In this document: positions 10,234 to 28,031 of the stretch, piece after piece
How the letters are laid out: every line of letters begins with the position of its first letter
Position numbering within the stretch: the stretch's first letter is position 1
Origin: Antedon mediterranea
Taxonomy: Eukaryota; Echinodermata; Crinoidea; Comatulida; Antedonidae
Direction: 5' to 3'
DNA length: 64,000 nucleotides
Assembly (NCBI RefSeq): GCF_964355755.1
Contig: NC_092672.1
Span: 558,001-622,000, forward strand
The notes under the pieces: generated by a model
Database searches by the model: none
What the model was told of the DNA's origin: nothing
Seen by the model: only the letters and a program-made list of their open reading frames with translations
Program-made: the position numbers and the translations under genes

Positions 10234-13200
10234 TTACTTGAACCGTTGTCCAGCTGTAGAGAAGAGGAGTTGTTTTTGTTTCTTTTTTCCTTTCTTTCCT
10301 TTTTTACCGCCTGGAGAGCCTTCAGGTGATGCCAGTCGTTCATCTATAAAGATAATACAATTGATTAACTATTATTTTACAGGTACCAGTTAATGTAATT
10401 TCTTTATAATGTACCAGTTAATGTAATTTCTCTTTAATGTACCAGTTAATGTAATTTCTCTTTAATGTACCAGTTAATGTAATTTCTCTTTATAGTATAA
10501 TTCAATAAACACTGAAAAATGACAGTGATGTGGGTATTAGTGGCTAGATCTCAATGGAGATAATGAAAATAATGATATTGCATTAATGTACTTTTAAAAA
10601 ATAAATTGGTTTATAAATTTTATTTTGAAGGAATAATTAATACAATTGAAATAAGTTGACATTTGTGCTACTTTTCCTTCAAGCTTAAACTTTTCTATTT
10701 ATTTAATTTTTATTATTTATTTTCTTTTTATATATGTCAACTACTGTTGTATCAGTAAAATCTGAATCTCTCTGCTTTGAACTAATTTAAATTTGGTAGT
10801 TTATATAAAAACTACAAAAGAACTGACCTAGTTTTTCAGTTTGACCTTTCATGGCTGCTTTATCAAGGGCATCCTGAATAGCATTACTGAACGAGTCCTT
10901 GTACGTTGGCACTGGAATATAATCTTCATTTTCATCATCACTTCCATCAGGGCCTAGAGGAGGAGCAGCAGACCTATGCCAGACTGGAGCAGCTGCAGCC
11001 AGGGTTGGCTTGGGGTTCTGGGACAGATTAGGCCAGGCTTCTTGCGGCTTAGCTGAGGCAGTCCGTAACATCTACCAAAATAAGAATATATATATATTGA
11101 GATCAAACTTTATAATGGTAAATTATGGCTGTAATATTTAACATAGAAGTTAAAAAAAAAAAAAAAACGATTTTCAACTCACTCACCTGTGCAAATGAAG
11201 GAACAGCAACATGATATGAATTTTCAACATTTCCCAATTCCTTATCACCTAAAAACATTTACATTTTAATATTAGATAAATGTAATGTATCTACATTCAA
11301 GTGTCAAACAGTATAAAATCAACAAGGGTTAACAATGTATACATTAGATAACATGGCTAGTAAGCAGACATTAACATCTAATTATATCTTGTATAAAACC
11401 AAATTCATGTATGAAAGAAACTAAAGTTACTTACAGTTGCCCGAAGACTCAGTATCAAACACCGCATGACTCTCATCTTGAGGAGAAGCTGACTCAATGG
11501 ACAAAGTTGGAGAAGACACTTGTACCTCATCTTCTTGAGCAAAATCTGGAAAATGTCTATGACTCTGCATGGACATTCTTGGCGATGGATCTACAAAAGG
11601 CATTTTATATCAGTTATATTTAGTATCAGTATTTTGTTATTGTAAAAAACTTTAAATTTATAAGGAAACACTGTTTTTGTGTCAGTGCAGCGATTGCCCG
11701 TTTTGACCACAAGTTGATGAGATGGGATTTAACTACCAAATTTGAATCAAAACATAATCAAAGACAACTTACATTTCCCTTGCCTTCTTCCTTCTTCAAG
11801 TTCAATTTTCTGTGATCGTTTTTTTTCTTCTCTCACTTTTTTATCCCTAGCTCTTTTCTTCCTTTGAAATTCATCTACAAAATGACAAACGTCCATGTTA
11901 GCATAAAACATAATAACTTACGTCCAACAAATAGCTCTTTATTGCCATTGTATGCCAATATGTGTACATATTATTTTTTAATGGAAAAAACTTACCTGAA
12001 AAAGCTTTGATGGTTTCCTTGGAAACGAGTGGTGGTTTAAGCTTCAGTTCACACACCCGGAACTCACAGGTCAACGGCAGATGCTTCAGATAGCGATAAC
12101 GTTTTCTGAGTTCTTGGGTCATTGTTAGGTGTTCAATTTCAATGACTTGACCACTGATTGTTTCTGGACATTCACTAAGACTTCCATATTCACTAACTAA
12201 GCATCTTGCATTCAGTGAGTGGACGTACAAGTGTTGGCTGTCAGCAGCTAAAAAGGAAATCAACATTTTCTTTTTATGTTGAACTATTAAAGTCATCATT
12301 TTGGGAAATTGGACATCACACACAACAGCATGATTGCATACTTCTATTCCTTTGCATTTTTTATGAAATTGTCTTAATAATAAAATCAATATAATCTGTA
12401 TCAGTTTAATGGTTTCTTAAACTGTTATACAAGTCAAAGATGCTCTCCAGGTGAAATGAGTAGTAATTAGTACTTTTTTTTAATTAGTACTTAAAAAAAA
12501 ATTAATTTATAGGTCATTTTACTTTCTATGGACCAGAGATTCTGAATTAAAATATTGAATGAATGAATGAAATACCTTGATAGAAATAATAGGTGTGCTC
12601 TGTTTCACTACTTTGCCGACGACGACGGTTACCATCTTCTCTCCAACTACCATCTTTCTTAATATCGTTCACCGAATCTGGGGATTGTCCCATACTGCAT
12701 TCTACTTTCTTTACTTGTTTATCTGTATTATCTGGTGGTTGTGGACTTAAGGAAGGAGACTTAAATTGTTTAGTCTCATCTTCATCCAAATTTACAGATG
12801 CAAAAGACTCCTGGAAAAGAAGGAATCACTATGAATATTCAGAACATTTAATACTGTGCTGGAAACTTCAAAAGTAACTACTAAGTAAGTAACTACCAGC
12901 CTACACTAATTTATTTAGTAATACTCTGCCTACACTATCAAACCAGTTTGATTTAAAAAAAGTGTGATGTGCCTAAATATGGTAGTGATATCACTAAATA
13001 TGGTAGTGATATGACATCATCTCCATTAGGCACATCACATTTTTTTGTCACATAAAGTTTGATAGTGTAGACGGAGATTGCAGTTTCTCTAACCTCAGCT
13101 GATGTAGAAATATCAAAGTGTTGATCTTCTGCAAGATTGTCATCTGACTTTTCTACAAAATCCTCTGTCAATATTAAATGAAAAATAAAAAATAATAATA

Positions 13201-16200
13201 GTAATTATCTTTTTAAACATGTTTAAACATTTTAATCCTTTCTACATCTATATTAAGTTTCACTTAAATTAAAAAAACTGTTAAAAGGGTGGATTCTGTA
13301 GGCCTAGCTAAAATTTGAATGTTACATCCACTAATTATTTCCACTCAAAATATACACACCCATCTGACTTAATAGAGCATCTTCTCTCTCTTGATGAAGT
13401 TTGATGGCAGCTTCTATGAATGTCCGCTCAAAGTCCTGATAAAAAAAAAGTTTTAAGAATAAACGGTGCTTAGATTTAATTTCATACAAGATCAAATAGA
13501 ATGTTGGATAAATTAAACAATTTAAATTACACTTTGATGAAAATGCTCCCAATCTTTACCCAGGTTTCAAATATTGTCATTTTTGTGTTATAAAACCACT
13601 CGCATACATTGATGTACGAAAGATGGAGCCTGGTATGCAGAGAGAGGAACTGGCTGTCACAATGGCAGATAGGAAATTATGGAGGAATCTAGTCATATAA
13701 GCTTGGGTATGCAAATTGAACATTTTAGGAAATTCATATAAAATATTATTATTTACAATTACTTACATCTTCACATGTGCTTAGTTGGAACTGAAGCATT
13801 TCTTTCTCTGGTCTTATGATCTGAAATGTAAAACAATACTAAGTTGTGACTTAAGCATTCCAGCTTTAAGTTGTGACTTAAGCATTCCAGCTTTAAGGGT
13901 TGATTTTTTTTTGTAATACTCCTGCGTCTTGTTATGTTTTGTTCTATAATGTAGCAATAAATATTACAAAGAGACTTTTTAATAATATCATAACACACTG
14001 TCTAAATACACAGTTTAGATTAGTTGAAACTGTTAATGTCCTATTCTTCTGATTTATGTTCTGGATAAACCACTCCTTTTACCTCATCAAGTATTTGTAG
14101 ATTTGTAGTCGTTAGCAACTTAACAAAGCATGCTTTAGTAACGTCATCTGAAAAGATTTCAAATATTCAAATTATCATCATTGATCAATAGTTATTGCAA
14201 TAACTGAACACATGAACTCCAGTTAAAATTGACAGTTTTCTAGCTAATTTTGTAATATCATTATGAAAATGACTTCCTATATTAGCGGTTCAATTTTCAC
14301 AACTTTATTCGAAAAATTAACTACAATTAAATTTATGAGTGCCAGTTTCCATGTTTATACTGAACATACATACCTCCTAATTTAAAAGGATCGTTACTTT
14401 TGTGCAACTCATGTGAGACAGGGACAGCTACCACTGACCCCTTCTCACGCTTCATTAACCGCATGGTGACCTGTTCACCAACAGGATAACTTTGAGTTGC
14501 CACAGCAATTACACTGTATATATAAAAAATAAAAATGTTATATTACATTTTTTAGTCATGAAAGAAGCAGTAAACTTAGTTTATCATTATCAGTGTCTTT
14601 ATTCATTCCTCTTGGGGCAATTAACACAAGAAAGAGATGGATTACACACACATACATACACATTTCAACAAATATAAAACTCTTGATTATAAAATGTTTA
14701 AGTTCATATAATAAGAAGTTAAAATTGAATAAAAATTTAAAATTTATAAAATGTTAATTATTTATTAAGTATGTGCTTGCCTTTTAAGATCCTTCTCAAC
14801 GATGCCTTCATCACATATTGGACATTTTCTCCAACTACGTTCCCCGAGAGATAGATAATGGAGGATGCATGACCAGCAGTAGACATGACCACATCGTGTC
14901 ATCTTGGCTACTGTAGGTGGGTATAGACAGATCGGACAACATGTCTCCTCGTGACTGAATATGCACACACGCTCAATGAGATCCCAATCAACAAGGATGT
15001 CGGCATCGGCCGAGTGTACCGCATAGTCATGGTTCGCTCTTACCACAAACTGACAACTGAAACAGAAAAGTACAAATGAATTTGAAACAAACTCATATTG
15101 ATATTGAAAAAATGACAACATAACTGTTAAATAAGACTGTAAATAACTTTTTACAATCTAAGTTATGATTAAAATATTGGTTTGTTAAAAGCAAATCTTC
15201 AAATTCATTTGACTAAATGAATATTTTACAAAACAAAATTGCAAAGTTACATTTAGTTGATAATACTCTAACTAGAATATTATTAATCATCAAATCTTAA
15301 ATTTATCCGATAAATTTGAATCATCGGTTCTCACTTTGCCTGAAGAAATTGCTCTTTATTGTATCGTGGTCGTCTTTTATTCCATTTGCCGCGACCATGA
15401 AGTGCGCCACCGCTTCCGGATCCATCTCCGTATGAATCTCGTGGTGCGAATGTGAAGTTGATCAAGTGGTTTAGGTTAACCTTCTTAGGGCCATGTTGTA
15501 GGGCTGAGCCATATTCAGCCCTTTGGGCATGTGTCACCTGAAATAAAGACAAGTACAGTAAAGGCAATGTTAATTTTGTTATATTTTTTAAACCCATGAC
15601 CTACCTACTGTATATTTGTAGCACAAACTTTCTTGCATTATATTAATTATGTTCATTATTGGTTGTATATTTATGTTACTCTGTATTTTGTTTTTATTAT
15701 ACAGTATTATAGCACTGGATTAAAACAGCCAACTTTTAAAAATGTTTCTAAAAATAGAAAGCCTGGATAGAAGTCAAATACACTCCAGAAAAAATTTAAG
15801 TTGTATTTTACCTCATCCCGTCTACCACTGCCTGTAGTATTCCGTCCTCTAGGCCTTTTATCAAGGCCTCTAAATTTGGGTAGAGGTCTACTACGTGCTG
15901 AGTTAGTAACCTCTCCTTTTTGCAACGGAGGGTCTCTGCGTTTATTGTAACGTGGAGATCCATTGCCAGTAGCTCGAATATTGTCTGAAAAAAAAAAGAA
16001 TCAATGGTAAAAATAAAATTGTTTATTAGAAACAGAACTAAACCAAGAATACATTCACCAATAGCATTCGTTCATTTTATCTTTTATATTATTGTCAGGA
16101 CAAGTTGACTATTTTCAAAGAATACGGTATATAATTTTATATCAAATAATACATGAATTTAACTAGGCCTAGAGGATATCCTACTGCTACACCAAATATG

Positions 16201-16462
16201 AATTATTTATATCGATCACCCTTCCTTAACTTAATATATAAAGTGCCTATACCCATTACAATTTTATATTAGACATTTATTTAGTATTTAGTAGTAGGGT
16301 AGTAGTAGTGGACCAATACAAACTCAATTGAAAAAAAAGGGGTTTTTTTTTTTTCATCGAACCTTTTGCTTTATCAAGTTGAGAACATCTGGCATTCCCA
16401 CCACTCGACAAAAGACGTGATGAAGATTTCACTTCCATTTCTACTTCCTCTTCTTCTAGCAT
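10234..16462 (-). CDS. RNF10: RING finger protein 10 (RNF10), E3 ubiquitin ligase
   Basis: Exons, high to low: 16462-16363, 15984-15812, 15537-15335, 15056-14781, 14513-14374, 14147-14083, 13822-13767, 13435-13360, 13164-13094, 12810-12576, 12247-11996, 11874-11773, 11590-11435, 11248-11186, 11071-10828, 10343-10234; 2322 nt, 773 residues (human about 811). The conserved lead-in ([29 protein letters not shown]) precedes a C3HC4 [28 protein letters not shown] and KCPIC. C-terminal blocks [33 protein letters not shown] and a Lys/Arg-rich helix also match. In vertebrates RNF10 ubiquitinates 40S proteins during ribosome stalling. The 14781 exon ends in a GC donor. The first exon is uncertain: an overlapping frame starts at 16568 (residues MQSWSSEMKP) and could join in phase through a weaker donor (GTGAAA near 16425). 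Confidence 0.95.
10380..10505. repeat. 28-bp tandem repeat in the last RNF10 intron
   Basis: Four copies of GTACCAGTTAATGTAATTTC with spacer TCTTTAAT, about 35 bp upstream (minus strand) of the last-exon acceptor. Confidence 0.85.
12923..13076. mobile_element. Palindromic MITE copy in an RNF10 intron
   Basis: CTCTGCCTACACTATCAAAC at one end and GTTTGATAGTGTAGACGGAG at the other, with centre GGTAGTGATATCACTAAATA. The element ends only about 12 bp beyond the donor of exon 13164-13094. Confidence 0.88.
13830..13885. repeat. Two-copy direct repeat
   Basis: AAGTTGTGACTTAAGCATTC followed by CAGCTTT is repeated twice in tandem, just inside the intron next to the RNF10 exon 13822-13767. Confidence 0.8.
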
Positions 16463-17567
16463 CGACTGATAAATCTAATTGAGGCCTAATATCTTGGCCG
16501 TTTACCCCGAAAGGAGACACAATGCTGACCGGGCTTATGGGCTTCATTTCACTGCTCCATGATTGCACAAGTCAACGAAAGAAAAATCTGCTGTCTGATA
16601 AATGACTGCAGAGAATTTGCAAGTTTTATATTAAATTTAGTTCTATAATGTTATTTAACTTGTGCTTGAATGCACAAGTTAAGTTTTATTTGCCGCTTTT
16701 ACCAAAATTTGGTCAAAAAAAGACCAATTTTTGGGCGATATTTGTTGTTCCGTAAAATCACTTTTGCTCTTCAAAATGGCGAGCCGCCGGGTGCTGTAGC
16801 ATGTAAAATAATAAAGTTACATTAACGACGAACTGATTACTCTTTGAATTTCAAAATTGTTTACATTTTAGTCACGCCCAATGGAAATCTAATAGAAAGT
16901 CAATCAATATATATATAATTTATTAATATTTTTAAAAGTTAAATAGTAATGAAATAATTTAGGAATAAATAAATGTAAAAATAAAGACAAAAATATACAT
17001 TTTAATTTCATAATAGGTCCGTATTTTACCTTTTACCATCGTATGCAGAAGAGAGAGGGCAGCAGATAGCTTGACCAAGGAGCGGCAGATTTGAATTTTG
17101 TCGCAGCATCATTAGTAAATTTCTGCTTTTATATGTTTTATTTACTATAATTATTGTAATTATTCAACAAGTATGTAATGATCCTACTAAGTCTCTACGT
17201 AGTTGGTTTTGAAATGGGTTAAATTAGCAGAAAAGGGGATTGTAGGCTAGGTAGGCCTATATTTTAGCCTCACACTCGACTCACACTCACAGTCTGAGTT
17301 GAGGAGGAGAGATTGCCAGCATGAGTGAGACTGCTGAGAGCTCAGCGACAGCAGGCTCGTAATTTATAGTATCAGCAGTAACTAATCAGATAGGCCTAGA
17401 ATGGATGGGCCTAGGTTAGTCCTGTCCTTCCTATTGCCTAGATCCACCTAGGCCTAGCCTAAATTAATAAAAACTAATACAATGACCAAATATTAATTAT
17501 TATTTTTATTTCTTTATTTTCTTCATTTTGCAATAATATTTAATAGATAGGTAAATAAGCAAGAAGT
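16463..17567. promoter_or_regulatory. Shared divergent promoter interval between RNF10 and the PRR11-like gene
   Basis: The two start codons (16462 minus and 17568 plus) are 1.1 kb apart and head-to-head. AAAATGGCGAGCCGCC at about 16776 resembles a YY1-type site. A probable 5' UTR splice acceptor (TTTAATAG) for the plus gene lies near 17546. Several AGGCCTAG runs occur at 17250-17470. The 16568-16374 minus frame overlaps the proposed RNF10 start, either as a uORF or as the true first exon. Confidence 0.4.
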
Positions 17568-20500
17568 ATGGAAGAATTTGGCGAGTATGATCCAGAAACT
17601 CCGCTACGCAAAACTTACTGCCAGCAAGTTACAGCTGAAGAATTTGAAGAACAAGGCACAGAGAACACATACAGTGCTTTGCAGGTACTGGAACTTGTTA
17701 AGCTTATTAATATTATGTATTGTATTCAAAAATAGCTAGGAAGCATTTTAATAAATTGTATTTTTTATTTTGTTTTAGAATTTAATGGAATACCTCGCAG
17801 AAAACCCAGAAAAAGTGAAAGGAATTGTAGCCAAGAAAAAGATAGAAGAACAAGAAAATGGAGGAGTTGTTGCTTTTATGAAATGCAAACTAATGACTTC
17901 CATAAAAGGAGATAGTTACATGTTGGATTCAATCAGTAGAAAAGAGTGTGAAAATGAGTCTGAAAGACTACAAGCTGAAATGCAGAAAGAATTCAATTAT
18001 GCTCAAGGTATGGACTGTTTTATAGACACACCCTCTCAATCTCATATAATAATAGTGATTTACATAGTGTTAAGTGACAAAGAGCTTCACATCGAAATGA
18101 ATAAAAAGCTACAGTTACATTGCTAACTAAAAACTAACTATACAAAAATATTACACCAACATTTCTGAGTTCAAAGCGCTGATAATTAGTTGCAATAAAA
18201 ACTTTTAAAGCTGAGGATATTTTGTTGTTGTTTTATAGGCAACAAACAATTCTCGATCAAAGGATGCTTTTAATTACTACCTGTCTGAAATGAATTGTAG
18301 AATTATAAATGTTCTAAAACAAATTTATTTGTTTTCAGAGGCAAAAAACAATGGTAAACGTTTTAGCAGACGAATAGCAGCGAGAAAAGCAATTAATAAC
18401 CAGATTAGAAGTCCACCTTCACAGGCACCTCCACCACCCCCGCCACCACCATTTTGCTCACCACCCCCGCCACCATTTTGCTCACCACCCCCGCCACCAT
18501 TTTGCTCACCACCCCCGCCACCACCATTTTCCCCACCATCAGCATGGTCAGGTCATAATTCTGCGGAGAAACCACTTTTAGCTGTTATACCTCAGCCAAG
18601 GCCATCAATCCACACACCTACAGGCAGGAAGATGTATGTTAAGAACGGTGCTAGAAAGTGTAAGCCTGTACTTAAGTCACCAAGTCCATCTAGTACTAAA
18701 TACAGGAAGGCTACACCATTTAGAGAAAGAACAAACATGGTAAAATATTTTCATTTCTTTTTTAAGGCTTCCTCAACACAAGATGTTTTTCTTCATCTTT
18801 CAGGTCATCTGCCTTCAAACTCTGACCTTATTATATCATTATGTTATTGCATTCTATTTTGTTATTTTTTAGTCTCAGAGTCCGTAAATAAATGTTTTGA
18901 AAGTTAAGTTGTTTTATCTATGATGTCACAGTTTTGAAAATTTTGGGTTGTAAGAAAATAATTTAAATTAGATTATGAATTCTACCTATTAACATATTTA
19001 TAAACGAGACATGCTGTGTGACAATACATTCAGAATATTTACTTCTTTTTATAGATTATTGCTGATGATAAAAGTGAATTTTTGACACCAAAAATAGTGA
19101 AACCTACAAAGAAACTCAAGAAAACAGAGTAAGTTAATACATTAGAAAAGTTAAAACATTCAAGTCATTTGAATTATTATGTATTTTTTTAAGAGATGTG
19201 TAAGCATTAGTAACTCTTAACTTGTTGTCTTCAGGTCAATTCTTAGTGTTCATGATGAGATAAGATCTTTCTCTAAAGATAAACTGCGGTCTGTACAGGG
19301 GCAACGGTGAGTTAAATGCTAAAGCTATGTCTACACTATAACACCAATTTGACAAAAAAAGTGTCATGAGCTTTAATATGGTAATGATATGCCCAAATAT
19401 GATAGTGATATCTATTGGATTTTGTTGTCACATAAAGTGGGATAGTGTAGACAGAGCTTAACTGGCAAGGTTTTTAATTTAAAGTTTTTATTGGACCAGA
19501 GGAGTTTGTTGTCACATGTAGACAGGAGCTTAACTCACTGGCTAGCTTTTTTAATTTACAGTTTTTATTGGACCAGAGGAGTTTGTTGTCACATAAAGTG
19601 GGATAGTGTAGACAGGAGCTTAACTCACTGGCTAGCTTTTTTAATTTACAGTTTTTATTGGACCAGAGGAGTTTGTTGTTACATAAAGTGGGATAGTGTA
19701 GACAGGAGCTTAACTCACTGGCTAGCTTTTTTAATTTACAGTTTTTATTGGACCAGAGGAGTTTGTTGTCACATAAAGTGGGATAGTGTAGACAGGAGCT
19801 TAACTCACTGGCTAGCTTTTTTAATTTACAGTTTTTATTGGACCAGAGGAGTTTGTTGTCACATAAAGTAGAATAGTGTAGACAGGAGCTTAACTCAGAG
19901 GAGTTTGTTGTCACATAAAGTGGAATAGTGTAGACAGGAGCTTAACTCAGAGGAGTTTGTTGTCACATAAAGTGGGATAGTGTAGACAGGAGCTTAACTC
20001 AGAGGAGTTTGTTGTCACATAAAGTGGGATAGTGTAGACAGGAGCTTAACTCAGAGGAGTTTGTTGTCACATAAAGTGGGATAGTGTAGACAGGAGCTTA
20101 ACTCAGAGGAGTTTGTTGTGACATAAAGTGGGATAGTGTAGACAGGAGCTTAACTCAGAGGAGTTTGTTGTCACATAAAGTGGGATAGTGTAGACAGGAG
20201 CTTAACTCAGAGGAGTTTGTTGTCACATAAAGTGGGATAGTGTAGACAGGAGCTTAACTCAGAGGAGTTTGTTGTCACATAAAGTGGGATAGTGTAGACA
20301 GGAGCTTAACTCAGAGGAGTTTGTTGTCACATAAAGTGGGATAGTGTAGACAGGAGCTTAACTCAGAGGAGTTTGTTGTTGAAAGATCATAAACTGTTTA
20401 TTTTATGTATACTCACCAAGTATAGAAATATCAGTATTTTCTTATAAATCTTATTTTACAGATCACCAGGTCGTACACCGTGCCGAACTCCTCGTACAAA

Positions 20501-20666
20501 GCGTCTTTTAACAGCATCCGATGCCTATGATCAAATGGGCGATTACAGCGGAGTGTCACTCACATCACTACAACAGATCATTATGGACAAATTTCGTAAC
20601 ATTAGGAGTCCAGTCGATGCGCCAAGTCCATTAGAAATTTGTAGCCCAAGTGGGTTTACCCCTTAA
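17568..20666 (+). CDS. PRR11-like proline-rich protein
   Basis: Exons 17568-17684, 17779-18007, 18339-18739, 19055-19128, 19235-19306, 20462-20666; 1098 nt, 365 residues, close to human PRR11 (360). The N-terminal part (MEEFGEYDPETPLRKTYCQQ) is unfamiliar; residues about 62-115 are charged. Residues about 140-187 are a polyproline tract with four near-identical copies of PPPPPFCS. The C-terminus (QRSPGRTPCRTP ... TSLQQIIMDKFRNIRSP) resembles the PRR11 end, where RSPGGTP is followed by a short helix and RSPTP. PRR11 acts in late cell cycle and actin/chromatin organisation in vertebrates; function here is inferred from weak similarity. Polyadenylation signals (AATAAA) occur near 20800 and 21236, only about 200 bp before the next gene. 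Intron 5 is filled with MITE-derived repeats. Confidence 0.6.
18418..18538 (+). repeat. In-frame proline-codon repeat in PRR11-like exon 3
   Basis: Tandem 24-27 bp units of CCACCCCCGCCACCATTTTG plus CTCA encode repeats of PPPPPFCS. Near-identical copies suggest recent slippage; copy number probably varies between individuals. Confidence 0.9.
19320..19461. mobile_element. Palindromic MITE copy in PRR11-like intron 5
   Basis: AAGCTATGTCTACACTATAA ... GATAGTGTAGACAGAGCTTA ends with the usual centre. It adjoins the arrays at 19484-20390, whose units contain its right end. Confidence 0.85.
19484..19891. repeat. 90-bp minisatellite containing the MITE right end
   Basis: About 4.5 copies of 90 bp: GTGGGATAGTGTAGACAGGA, GCTTAACTCACTGGCTAGCT, TTTTTAATTTACAGTTTTTA, TTGGACCAGAGGAGTTTGTT and GTCACATAAA in order. 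The spacing is exactly 90 (19599, 19689, 19779). Frames through it on both strands are repeat artefacts. Confidence 0.95.
19892..20390. repeat. 52-bp minisatellite, a shortened form of the 90-bp unit
   Basis: Nine to ten copies of AACTCAGAGGAGTTTGTTGT, CACATAAAGTGGGATAGTGT, AGACAGGAGCTT. It equals the 90-bp unit minus an internal 38-bp block, so a deletion variant was re-amplified. It ends about 70 bp before the acceptor of the last PRR11-like exon. Confidence 0.95.
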
Positions 20667-21451
20667 GTTATACTCATGGATTCCCTAAGATGGTTTTGGG
20701 AGATTGCATGTAGAGCAAATAATAAAAATGTAAAGTGCTTTCACATGGAGAAAAAACTGTACTGTAAAAAATATAAAAGATAATTAAAACATTGCTGTAT
20801 GCAAATAAAATTACAGTAAATGAAATTCAAAAGTATTTGTAATAATGTATTTTTAAAATTATTTAAAAATATTTAATCATGAAGATATATATGCATTATA
20901 TACCTCCATGATTTAATGTACCTTGATAAATATGTAAATATGAATTATAAAATATGGAAAAGTATTTTAAGTTTAAATATAGTTTGTGCATCATGATGTG
21001 AGACAGCAATTTAAATACATTGTAAATTAATTTAGCTGTAACAAAGATAGTAATGTACAATGTTGCTAAATAGTTCAAATTCCAATCATGATATATTAAT
21101 TAATTATTATTACTAGTAATACTACCGTAATTGTAAATACATTACATGTGTAAATGCAAAAAAATAGTGTAAAAACATAGAGAAAGCAGGTTAAAAGGAC
21201 TAAATGTATATTGATAATGTTGTATATAATGTTTAAATAAAGCAATTATGTTAATGTACATATGTTTTTTTTAGTGGGCTTGCTTTACTTACTGAATTTG
21301 TAATTATAAAGGATTTTTACTGGTTTGTAATAAACGATTTTGATTGGCTGAAAGCGTGTTGACATCGGACCTACTGACGTGTGACGATGTAAATAACTTC
21401 GATCAACGTAGGGTGTCCGTTTTGGCCTACAGAATTATTTTTAATGTAGAA
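20667..21451 (+). other. PRR11-like 3' UTR and RNF215-like 5' region
   Basis: AT-rich, no gene. AATAAA signals at about 20800 and 21236 should end the PRR11-like transcript; the RNF215-like start codon is at 21452, so the two plus-strand units are very close. A frame is open upstream of 21452 but has no ATG. Confidence 0.5.

Positions 21452-28031
<6,580 letters not shown>

Noticed and set aside
16773-16800. ATGGCGAGCCGC at about 16776 as an additional start codon
   Set aside because: The frame stops after seven codons; a YY1-like promoter motif is more likely.
19474-19914. A 146-codon minus frame and a 126-codon plus frame
   Set aside because: Both are products of the 90-bp repeat inside the PRR11-like intron.
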